A stretch of DNA of 64,000 bases from Vibrio sp. S9_S30 (GTDB lineage Bacteria; Pseudomonadota; Gammaproteobacteria; Enterobacterales; Vibrionaceae): the NCBI RefSeq assembly GCF_014694455.1, contig NZ_JAAUWT010000016.1:62001-126000 (forward strand), given 5' to 3'. The notes below the pieces were generated by a model. It was not told the origin of the DNA and did not search any database. It saw only the letters and a list, made by a program, of their open reading frames with translations. The position numbers and the translations under genes are program-made. The stretch's first letter is position 1. Each line of letters opens with the position of its first letter. Below, in pieces: positions 1 to 8,103 of the stretch.

Positions 1-1
1 A

Positions 2-2854
2 AATGGTGTCTGCCAGCTCGGCTCGCTCAAAAGTCAGATGGGGCATTTAGGCAGTGCGGCTGGCGTGGCGGGATTTATTCGCACGGCGTTGTGCCTATAT
101 CACCAATACTATCCGACCACGCTGTGGGCGGATAGCCCCAACGAAGCCATTGATTTTGAAGCGGCAGGAGTGGCATTGAGCAGGCGAGTTCACCCTTGGG
201 AAGGCGACAACAGACTGGCTGGCGTCAGCAGCTTTGGAATGGGTGGCACCAACGCTCACGTTATACTGGGGTCATTTGACGGTGATTACGATGGCGATCA
301 TCAATGGGATGCACCACCCACCCCATTCAATACCAAACCGTATTTGAGCCAGTATTATACGAAGCTTCTTCAAGCCGACGCATCGATGGAAGTTGCGCAG
401 CGTGTTAGAGCGCCATTTGACCAGTGGTTTCTGGAAGAAAGTTGGCAGCGGATCCATCGAATAAAAGCGGCTAAGGCTGTAAACGGGCAAACCCTTTTTA
501 TTGGTTACAACAGACAGTGCCTTGAAAAGGTGATGTCACATTATCAGCAGCAAGGCAATCGAGCCGCTTGTGTTAGCGATGTAGCGGGGTTACGCGCGTG
601 GCTTAGCTCCGAAACTAGTGAGGTTTCTTGGCTAAACGTTGTGGTTTTCAGTGATGACCACGATTCGGAAAACGGTTCTGTACGGCCCCTTTGGCAACGA
701 GTCGAGCTGATTCAAGCGCTGCAAATATGCAGCTCAACCATCAAGGTTCAGGTGGTCTTCTTAAACGCTTATTCGGCAGAGGTATTGGGAAACGAGCACG
801 TGAATCCTAACAGTGCTTTGATCAATGGTTTGGTTAACACCATAGCCATCGAAAATCCAACCATGGCTGGTTACGGTTTGGATGTGGGGGAGCATGAATC
901 GCCCACGGATTTAGCGTTGTGTTTGATGCACCTATTGGATCTAGTGAACACCAAGCCTGAACGTTCAAACGAGCCCTTTTTTGCCTTGCGCTATGGTTAC
1001 TTATGGCAACGCTCTTTTCTTGAATCAGCTATAGAACCAGTGGAATCGAATGAACCAACGAAATCGAGTGAATCTGGTGTGTATCTCGTGACGGGATCGA
1101 ATGGCGGCATTGGGCGGTATGTTACTCAACACTTTTTATCACAACATCACCAAAACGTGGTGATAGGTTTATCTCGCTCAGCGCAACAAGAAAGCATTCA
1201 GCCAGGTCAAAGAGAGCAGCACGTTCGATGCGATATCTCAAGTGCGGTGCAGTGGCGATCACTCGTGGAGCAAATTCATCAATCTTATGGTCGTGTAAAA
1301 GGCATTGTTCATGCCGCTGGGGAAGCGGGGGGGGCAATGATACATGCGCTGAATCCCGACATCCTCCAACGCAACGTGGGTGCCAAAGTGCAAGGTGCCA
1401 TTCAACTTTCTTTTTCGGTCGACACATTGCAACCAGAATTCGTTTTGTATTGCTCGTCGATGTCTTCTCGTTATCCCGTGGCTGGGCAAACCGATTACAG
1501 CGCTGCCAATGTGTTTCTGAATCAGATGTCTACTCGTCAGAGGGAAGCAAAAACACGCGTTATTTCGGTTAATTTCCCGACATGGTTGCAAACGGGGATG
1601 GCAAAACACGTCAGTGAAACCGACTTTGCGATAACGCCGCAAGAAGGTTTGAAGGTTTTTGATAGGGTGATAGACAGCCTTTTTGAAGGTTGTGTGTATG
1701 TGTCGCCGTTAAAGCAGAATGATGCGCGGGATTTTTTTGATTCGCTCAATCATCGTGTGATTCGTACCCGGAATGAGAAAAATGGCGTAGAACAAGGCAG
1801 CCATTCGAAAGGGGCGTTCGTTGAAGGTGCCCACAGCATGACCCTTCGTCTTACGTTGCACACCTTGTTTGCCGAGGTATTGGGTATGGAAGAGAGTGAC
1901 ATTGAGCCCGATGTTTGCTTTTACGACTTAGGTGGCGATTCGCTGACGGTTCTTGATTTGCTGGATGCCTTGAACGAGTCCTTTCCTGCGGCTTTTACGC
2001 TGGCGCAACTTAATCAAAATGTTTCCATCGATTCGCTTTGTCTTCAATTGGATAAGCACATCTCTCAAGCCAGTGCTGGCTTTCCTTCTAGCAACGAGGA
2101 CGAGCGCCACTCTGCGACAATGGTTCATGACGCCGGTGTCAGTGAGCAACCCGTCGATGTGCTTATTCATCCGGTAGGTGGCGATGTGTCTGGCTACCGT
2201 AAATGGCGAGAATATTATCCGAAAAACAGAGAGCTCATCGCGATTCGAGATCCTTTGTTAGAGGGAGGGGAGCCACTCAGCACCATTCAAATGTGTGCTC
2301 AAGAATACTGCGACTACGTTTCCGAACGCCGAGTGAAGCGGGTGATTGGTTGGTCTTTTGGCGCGGTAGTGGCACAGGAAATGGTGAAAATGCTAGGTGA
2401 AGACGTGGAGTTGGTTCTCATCGACCCGCCAGCGCTTACCCAGCCCTTACCGCATTGCCCAGCGCTCGCGAATTCGGTTTTCGTGAAAGAGGTATTACAG
2501 CAATATCCAGACCTTAAAGGGCAACTGAACGAGTACAGCTCAGTGAATGATATTGTTGACGCCATGCAAACAAGCAGCGACGACGCTCGCCTATACTTGC
2601 AGCGGGTGGTCTCTGCGTGTCAGAAAAATGCGAATGCGTTAAGGCAATATCAGCCTAGCCAAGTGCATGTTAAACACGCATGGTTGTTTATTGCCTCGGA
2701 TCATTCAGATGCCGATAAAGCAGAGGTTACGGAGTCGTGGTTAAACCTGCTGCCAGATATCAACATTCGAACGGTTATTGGGGATCACTACTCCATTTTG
2801 AATGAAGTGGGTTCTCGCAACATGCTTTCCATACTAGAAAAGAATGAAGAATGA
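2..2854 (+). CDS. Type I polyketide synthase, C-terminal part (KS end-KR-ACP-TE), 5' truncated by window
   Basis: The reading frame is open from base 2, so the gene begins upstream of the window. Residues 1-90 are the end of a ketosynthase: the GH(x)GSAAGVAG stretch with the active-site His, and GGTNAHVIL. About 155-340 resembles the structural half of a ketoreductase, and from about 359 comes the catalytic half with GSNGGIG for NADPH and a DYSAAN active site (Tyr499). An acyl carrier domain follows with LGGDSL (Ser647 for phosphopantetheine), then a thioesterase with GWSFG (Ser785) and GDH (His929), which would release the chain. No acyltransferase GHSxG lies between KS and KR, so malonyl loading would need a separate AT, as in trans-AT systems. 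It probably makes the last extension and offloads the product. The product is unknown. Domain calls are from visible motifs; the trans-AT reading is inference. Confidence 0.9.
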   Translation, partial: NGVCQLGSLKSQMGHLGSAAGVAGFIRTALCLYHQYYPTTLWADSPNEAIDFEAAGVALSRRVHPWEGDNRLAGVSSFGMGGTNAHVILGSFDGDYDGDHQWDAPPTPFNTKPYLSQYYTKLLQADASMEVAQRVRAPFDQWFLEESWQRIHRIKAAKAVNGQTLFIGYNRQCLEKVMSHYQQQGNRAACVSDVAGLRAWLSSETSEVSWLNVVVFSDDHDSENGSVRPLWQRVELIQALQICSSTIKVQVVFLNAYSAEVLGNEHVNPNSALINGLVNTIAIENPTMAGYGLDVGEHESPTDLALCLMHLLDLVNTKPERSNEPFFALRYGYLWQRSFLESAIEPVESNEPTKSSESGVYLVTGSNGGIGRYVTQHFLSQHHQNVVIGLSRSAQQESIQPGQREQHVRCDISSAVQWRSLVEQIHQSYGRVKGIVHAAGEAGGAMIHALNPDILQRNVGAKVQGAIQLSFSVDTLQPEFVLYCSSMSSRYPVAGQTDYSAANVFLNQMSTRQREAKTRVISVNFPTWLQTGMAKHVSETDFAITPQEGLKVFDRVIDSLFEGCVYVSPLKQNDARDFFDSLNHRVIRTRNEKNGVEQGSHSKGAFVEGAHSMTLRLTLHTLFAEVLGMEESDIEPDVCFYDLGGDSLTVLDLLDALNESFPAAFTLAQLNQNVSIDSLCLQLDKHISQASAGFPSSNEDERHSATMVHDAGVSEQPVDVLIHPVGGDVSGYRKWREYYPKNRELIAIRDPLLEGGEPLSTIQMCAQEYCDYVSERRVKRVIGWSFGAVVAQEMVKMLGEDVELVLIDPPALTQPLPHCPALANSVFVKEVLQQYPDLKGQLNEYSSVNDIVDAMQTSSDDARLYLQRVVSACQKNANALRQYQPSQVHVKHAWLFIASDHSDADKAEVTESWLNLLPDINIRTVIGDHYSILNEVGSRNMLSILEKNEE

Positions 2855-3006
2855 TCAGTCATCGGTGGGATAAAAATAGACAACGTCAAGCTCAGTGAGA
2901 AGGCGTTTAAGTTTAAGTCACACCGTTTTCAATTACACCGTGATGGGTGAATATCATTTATGCCGACGGTTTTCTCGTGTCGACGGTATTATGATGCTGA
3001 CTGATT

Positions 3007-4113
3007 TTATGGATCGGAGTAACGAAACGCCTCTCGTCTAAGGGTATTCAGTTTGACATCACTCATGCCGCTGTGAGCCACCGTAATACGCCCGAGATAA
3101 ATAAGTGGCACTTCTGCCGAGCGCCCATCAACGTAGAACTTGATCGCTTCAGCGGTGGCAACACCCAAATCATCGCTCATTCGCATGGGGGTCGCATCCA
3201 GTTCATCGAGTTTGATTTTCTCAATTTCTTTCGCCGTACCGCCCCACCCAGTAACAAAAATATCTTTGTGTTTTTTGGCTTCTTTTAATGCGTCTATCGC
3301 GCCCATGGTCATGGCGGTATTGGCGTTGTGAATCATAGACACTTCAGGAAAGTTATCCAATACCAAACGAACACCATCAGCTCCCCCGAGCTTTTGATAC
3401 TGCCCAAAATGTTCGTAAAGATTTAGCCAATCGCCCTTTTCTTCTACGCAATCAATAAAGCCTTGTGATCGCTGGGTATCGGTAATTCCTGGAATGCCTC
3501 GATTGACGGCAAACTCAACACCTTTCCCTAACTCCTTGATTACATAATCACAAAGTACTTCGGCACCCATTGCACTGGAAAAATCAAACCAAGCGTCTGG
3601 CTGATGTGTCCATGCAGGGTTGGGGGTGTGAAACGCCCAAATAAATGTTCGGAAATCTTCAGATGCGGCGAGCTTTTGAATGTTGTCGGCTTGTAAACCG
3701 AGTTCAGATGGTCCAAAGATAACAAAATCATAGGGAATGTCTGATTTGAGAACCGTTTCAGTATATTGTGTTTGCAATGAGTGCTCGATTTGCTTTGACG
3801 TAAATTCATCAATTTCAAACGCGAGGTTCAATGCCTCCAAACGTTTTGTCATTGCTGTGAAGTTACGAACCCAAAAATCAGAAATATCAGCGCTCGGATA
3901 AATGATTGCAATACGAACGGGTTTTTTCAATGCCTTAGTCAGGGGTTCAGCGTTGGCACTGACCGTAATCTGAAATTGATTGAGTTTTTTAACATCTATT
4001 TGATATGCAAGGGAGTTCTTTTCTTTGTCGCTCTTGGCTAGACCTTCCATTGGCGTCGCAACAAGAGTCATGAATACAGCAGCAAGAAAAGTTTTGTAAA
4101 TCTGGCTAACCAT
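3007..4113 (-). CDS. Periplasmic sugar/autoinducer-type binding protein (LuxP/TorT-like)
   Basis: A protein of about 368 residues with an N-terminal hydrophobic signal peptide and a type I periplasmic-binding fold. IAIIYPSADISDFWVRNF opens the first lobe, and the pattern continues through DFVIFGPSELGLQ, RGIPGITDTQR and MIHNANTAMTMGAIDAL, as in LuxP, TorT and ribose-binding relatives. No ABC permease or ATPase lies nearby; instead it is divergent from a second binding protein and a GGDEF-EAL sensor, so a role presenting a ligand to a membrane sensor is more likely than uptake. TTG at 4125 and GTG at 4116 are alternative starts; the ATG at 4113 is chosen because the signal peptide follows directly. 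The ribosome binding site is weak. The ligand cannot be read from the sequence. Confidence 0.8.
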   Translation of the reverse strand: MVSQIYKTFLAAVFMTLVATPMEGLAKSDKEKNSLAYQIDVKKLNQFQITVSANAEPLTKALKKPVRIAIIYPSADISDFWVRNFTAMTKRLEALNLAFEIDEFTSKQIEHSLQTQYTETVLKSDIPYDFVIFGPSELGLQADNIQKLAASEDFRTFIWAFHTPNPAWTHQPDAWFDFSSAMGAEVLCDYVIKELGKGVEFAVNRGIPGITDTQRSQGFIDCVEEKGDWLNLYEHFGQYQKLGGADGVRLVLDNFPEVSMIHNANTAMTMGAIDALKEAKKHKDIFVTGWGGTAKEIEKIKLDELDATPMRMSDDLGVATAEAIKFYVDGRSAEVPLIYLGRITVAHSGMSDVKLNTLRREAFRYSDP

Positions 4114-4200
4114 CACTGTTACCAATTATTTAATTATGTATTAACATTATTGTTAATCTATATAAAAATGCTTACAAAAAAACAATTAAATATACAATAT

Positions 4201-5319
4201 ATGAAGAAAATCATACGCTGGTTCGTTTCTTGGTTCATAGTTGCTTATAGTTCATGCAGTATTGCCAACGCTTCTGAGGAGGATTTTCTCGCTTATGCAC
4301 GTGAAAAAGTAGCAAAAGCGGTGGCAAGTGACAGAAATTGGGATGGTCCTACGCGTGGTCCCAAAATTGTCTTTGAGAAGAACATCATCTTCATTGCGTC
4401 CGATCTGAGAAATGGTGGGGTGTATGGTGTGGCGAGAGGAATGTCGCAAGCCATATCGAATTTGGATTGGCACCTTCGCTTTATTGATGGGTTAGGTTCT
4501 GAGGTCAGGCAGGGCGCTGCGTTACGAAAAGCCATTGGGTTTGAACCTGATGCCATTGTTCTTGGGGGAATCGATGCACAACGTCACCGTGACATCCTGA
4601 AACTTGCAGAAAGTTTAGGGATAGTGGTGATTGGTTGGCACGCGACCGAGCAAGCAGGTGGAAATGACGATCTTGGCTTGTACACGAACATTACGACCGA
4701 TCCGCTCGATGTAGCCGAAGTTGCTGCACTATTGGCGATCGTCAATTCTAATGGCAATGTTAACGCCGTTGTCTTCACCGATCCTAATTACGAAATTGCC
4801 ACCATAAAAGCCAATATGATGGCGGATACCATTAAACGCTGTAAAACTTGTAATCTTCTTGAAATACAATCCCTTCCGTTAGATAAGATCGCTGGGGAAA
4901 TGCCAGAAACATTTAAGAATCTTTGGGACAAATACAAAGAGAAAATTACCCATATTCTTGCGATTAACGATTTGTACATCGATTATGCTATCCCGTCGCT
5001 GGAGTCCAATGTAAAAGAAGGAAAACCCGTTCCGAACAATATTTCTGCGGGGGATGGAAGTAAAGCAGCGTATAAGCGCATCGATCAAGACTATTTTCAG
5101 TTAGCGACCGTTCCAGAACCACTTTACCTACAAGGATGGCAGACCGTAGATGAATTAAACCGAGCGTTTCATGGTATGCCGCCAAGTGGTTATTCGGCGT
5201 CTGTCCACCTCGTGACGCCAGAAAACGTAGCAGAGCTTATCAGTCAAGAAGATACGGAAATTTATGATCCTCAGAATGGTTATCGTGACGCCTACCTAAA
5301 AATATGGAAGGGTCAATGA
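4201..5319 (+). CDS. Periplasmic substrate-binding protein paired with a cyclic-di-GMP enzyme
   Basis: About 372 residues. MKKIIRWFVSWFIV starts a clear signal peptide with a cleavage area near SIANA, which favours this ATG over the upstream in-frame one at 4150. The mature part has the type I binding-protein layout: IIFIASDLRNGGVYGV, then an IVLGGIDAQRH stretch, then THILAINDLYIDYA in the second lobe. Its stop codon overlaps the start of the downstream GGDEF-EAL gene (ATGA), so the two are translationally coupled. This mirrors TorT with TorS and LuxP with LuxQ, where a binding protein docks on the periplasmic part of a membrane sensor. It is probably that sensor's ligand-binding subunit; the ligand is unknown. 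Confidence 0.8.
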   Translation: MKKIIRWFVSWFIVAYSSCSIANASEEDFLAYAREKVAKAVASDRNWDGPTRGPKIVFEKNIIFIASDLRNGGVYGVARGMSQAISNLDWHLRFIDGLGSEVRQGAALRKAIGFEPDAIVLGGIDAQRHRDILKLAESLGIVVIGWHATEQAGGNDDLGLYTNITTDPLDVAEVAALLAIVNSNGNVNAVVFTDPNYEIATIKANMMADTIKRCKTCNLLEIQSLPLDKIAGEMPETFKNLWDKYKEKITHILAINDLYIDYAIPSLESNVKEGKPVPNNISAGDGSKAAYKRIDQDYFQLATVPEPLYLQGWQTVDELNRAFHGMPPSGYSASVHLVTPENVAELISQEDTEIYDPQNGYRDAYLKIWKGQ

Positions 5320-7790
5320 AATTGAATCAAGTCAGTATTACTCAGCGCCTCATCTTCTCCAATCTATTGCTCTTGGCTATTCTTACCATCGCCCTATTCA
5401 CGGTTATTCGTTCTCTATATTACGTTGAGTCAACGCTGAAAACGGAAGCCTCCGAGCACATTTCTGTGCTTACGGTGAATTCGGAAATTAGCCGCAGAGT
5501 GTTCGCGTTGACTTCAAGAGTCAAATTACTAGAGCAAACGTTTCTGTTTAGTGAAACCACGTTGTCGGAAGAAGCGTTTAATATTGATCTTCAATTACAG
5601 CGTTTGAGAGACCTATCGACTAACCGAGATTTCTCGCAGAAAATGGACTCGTTTATCGATAACTTTCACCGTTTTTTGGGTAGTTCGTTAGCGCTGAACC
5701 AAATTCTTAAACAAACTCAAGAAATTGACGGTTCTTTGTCTGAACAGCTTGATCAACTTGAATTAGTTGTCGCCGATAGCAAACTCACCAATATCCACGA
5801 GCTAGAGTACCTGCGCTATAACAATGAACTTGACTTGGTGAATATGCTGCGCGAAGTGTTTCTTACCGTTGGGAAAATGGTTGGGAGCATTCACAGCCGT
5901 ATCACACCCGAAACCGAGAAAGTGCTGATCATCGAGATTCAAAAAGAGCTGGATATCTTTTTGCTGCACTTAGAAAACGTCGACATCGAAACCAACGAAG
6001 TCAAAGCGCAAAAAAAACGAATGAAGCGCACCGTAAAACGCTATAACGCAGCGTTGCGACGGATTAGTGCGAACCTAGAACAGCGTTGGGTAGTAATGAA
6101 AGCGTTGGTGAGCGCGCAAAACAAACTGCTCGATATGGTTGAAATGACAGAAGCACGTGTTCAAAAGCAAGCACTGCAACTTTCACAGCAATTGGAACAA
6201 GAAATTAGCCAATCCCGCTTTAATGCCATCATCATCAGTATTCTGGCTTTTTTCACTTCCTTACTTCTGATCAGTCAGGTGGTGAAACGACATATTCAAA
6301 AACCGTTGGATGATTTAAAAGAAGGGTTTGAAAGGCTCGAATCTCAAGGGGCGAATAAGCCGATCGACCTAGGAAGAACGGATGAATGGAGCCACATAGA
6401 GAATGCGTTTAACAAGATGGCCCTTCGGTTGTCTGAAGCCTATACCGACTTGAATGATGAAAAGAAAAACTTCGACTTTTTAGCCCATCATGATCCCCTG
6501 ACTGGCTTAGCCAACCGGCTATTGGCCACGAAAAGTTTGGATGAAGAGATCGACAAGGCGACCAAAGAAGGCAGCTCCTTTCTTCTGCTGTATTTGGACG
6601 TTGATGAGTTTAAAACCATTAATGATTCCTTAGGGCATGCTTCTGGTGACAGCTTGTTGGCAAGCATCGCAGAAATCCTTGACCAGTTAATTACGGACGT
6701 TGGATTTGTCGCCCGAATGGGAGGGGATGAATTCATGGTGGTTTTGACCAAAGTCGACAGTTTATCGAGTGGTGAAGTACTGGCGGATCGCATCAACAAA
6801 GCATTAAGAAAGCCGTATTACATTTACGATAAAACGGTGTTTGTTTCCGTCAGTATTGGGGTTTGTCAATTCCCTAATCATGGCGTTGATGGGGAAACCC
6901 TTATCCGAAATGCAGACACAGCGATGTATCACGCGAAGCGTAACGGTAGGGATCAATACCGCGTTTATGCCGATAAGATGACATTAGAAGTCACCGACTT
7001 GATTGAAACCAATGTTGGTTTACATCATGCGATTAAAAATGATGAGTTGGTTGTGTATTTCCAACCTAAAGTTGATCTCAATTCCCAACAAGTCATTGGG
7101 GCGGAAGCGTTAGTGCGCTGGCAACACCCTAAATTGGGATTACTTCCCCCCGTTGATTTTTTAGAGGTCGCCGAGAAAAGCGACTTAATTATTGATATTG
7201 ATAAGTGGGTATTCAGAGAAGTCGCCAGCTTGATCTCAGAGTGGCAAAGTGAAGGCACTCGCTTAGACGGCGTGATATTCTCGGTCAACTTCTCGGCGAG
7301 AATGTTCTACATGACGGATCTGGCTGACCAGTTACAGAGTATCTTAGATGAAACGGACTGTAAGCCTCATCAATTACTGTTGGAAATAACAGAACGGGAT
7401 ATGATGCGTGATTTTAAAACTTGCGTGCGCACCATCGAAACCTTGAGAACGCGAGGCTACAAAATAGCGATCGATGACTTTGGTACCGGCTACTCGTCAC
7501 TTTCTGTTCTCAAAAACCTATCGGCAGACTGCATCAAGCTCGACAGAGGATTCATTCAAGATGTGAATTCATCCAAGCTCGATTATGAAATTACCAGTGC
7601 CGTCATCAAAATGGCCCAAGTACTGGATTTGGCGGTAATTGCAGAAGGGGTAGAAACCCAAAGCCATGTCGATACGCTGCTGCAAATCGGTTGCCGCTGC
7701 GCTCAAGGCTACTACTTCGCCAAGCCACTTCCTGTTCATGATTGGCTTGCTTATCTGGTAGATGATCAGAAGAAACAGCGACAAGGTTAA
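5316..7790 (+). CDS. Membrane sensor with HAMP, GGDEF and EAL domains (cyclic-di-GMP synthase/phosphodiesterase)
   Basis: The ATG at 5316 overlaps the upstream stop and has GGAAGGG five bases before it, so it is preferred to the ATG at 5304. TM1 lies near residues 13-33, then a mostly helical periplasmic region of about 275 residues, TM2 near 309-330, HAMP to about 375, GGDEF (intact GGDEF at 469-473) and EAL (EAL at 597-599, with LEITE, DDFGTGYSS, KLD, EGVE and QGYYFAKP motifs). Both output domains look catalytically complete. The usual RxxD inhibitory site before GGDEF is missing (T-D-V-G there). The helical periplasmic region is more like TorS than a PAS sensor. The natural partner is the coupled upstream binding protein. 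Which activity dominates cannot be told. Confidence 0.92.
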   Translation: MKLNQVSITQRLIFSNLLLLAILTIALFTVIRSLYYVESTLKTEASEHISVLTVNSEISRRVFALTSRVKLLEQTFLFSETTLSEEAFNIDLQLQRLRDLSTNRDFSQKMDSFIDNFHRFLGSSLALNQILKQTQEIDGSLSEQLDQLELVVADSKLTNIHELEYLRYNNELDLVNMLREVFLTVGKMVGSIHSRITPETEKVLIIEIQKELDIFLLHLENVDIETNEVKAQKKRMKRTVKRYNAALRRISANLEQRWVVMKALVSAQNKLLDMVEMTEARVQKQALQLSQQLEQEISQSRFNAIIISILAFFTSLLLISQVVKRHIQKPLDDLKEGFERLESQGANKPIDLGRTDEWSHIENAFNKMALRLSEAYTDLNDEKKNFDFLAHHDPLTGLANRLLATKSLDEEIDKATKEGSSFLLLYLDVDEFKTINDSLGHASGDSLLASIAEILDQLITDVGFVARMGGDEFMVVLTKVDSLSSGEVLADRINKALRKPYYIYDKTVFVSVSIGVCQFPNHGVDGETLIRNADTAMYHAKRNGRDQYRVYADKMTLEVTDLIETNVGLHHAIKNDELVVYFQPKVDLNSQQVIGAEALVRWQHPKLGLLPPVDFLEVAEKSDLIIDIDKWVFREVASLISEWQSEGTRLDGVIFSVNFSARMFYMTDLADQLQSILDETDCKPHQLLLEITERDMMRDFKTCVRTIETLRTRGYKIAIDDFGTGYSSLSVLKNLSADCIKLDRGFIQDVNSSKLDYEITSAVIKMAQVLDLAVIAEGVETQSHVDTLLQIGCRCAQGYYFAKPLPVHDWLAYLVDDQKKQRQG

Positions 7791-7814
7791 CTTAACCCGC
7801 CCAGTTCAACGAAG

Positions 7815-7838
7815 GAGACCGTAAGGTCTCTTTTCTTT
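7815..7838 (+). terminator. Rho-independent terminator after the GGDEF-EAL gene
   Basis: Perfect 6-bp stem GAGACC/GGTCTC with a GTAA loop, followed by TTTTCTTT, 25 bases after the stop codon. Confidence 0.85.
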
Positions 7839-8103
7839 AATTTAAAGCTCTTTTTGTGTGAGATAAGTGGAATATCAATAAGTATCGAACAAACTCTAAC
7901 CATACGTAAAGTAAATGTGATCTGAAGTGTGGAGTATTGCGAAAGTTATCATTACACTTGCTCGAACGGCGCACCTAAGTGCGTAATAAGAACAAACCTT
8001 ATCGACAAAGGCAAAAGTCCAATAACCCCGGCACTGACCGTCCATGCCATATAAAGTCGGTAAGCAGAAGTAATGAACAACGAATACAAGCAAGGAAGGA
8101 CAC
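7839..8103. other. Non-coding stretch upstream of hsdR
   Basis: No gene is supported. It presumably carries the hsdR promoter. A strong ribosome binding site (AAGGAAGGACAC) directly precedes the hsdR ATG. No convincing operator or RNA structure was seen. Confidence 0.5.

Noticed and set aside
1122..1642. Antisense ORFs within the polyketide synthase gene
   Set aside because: They are shadows of a strongly coding frame and have no domain or ribosome site.
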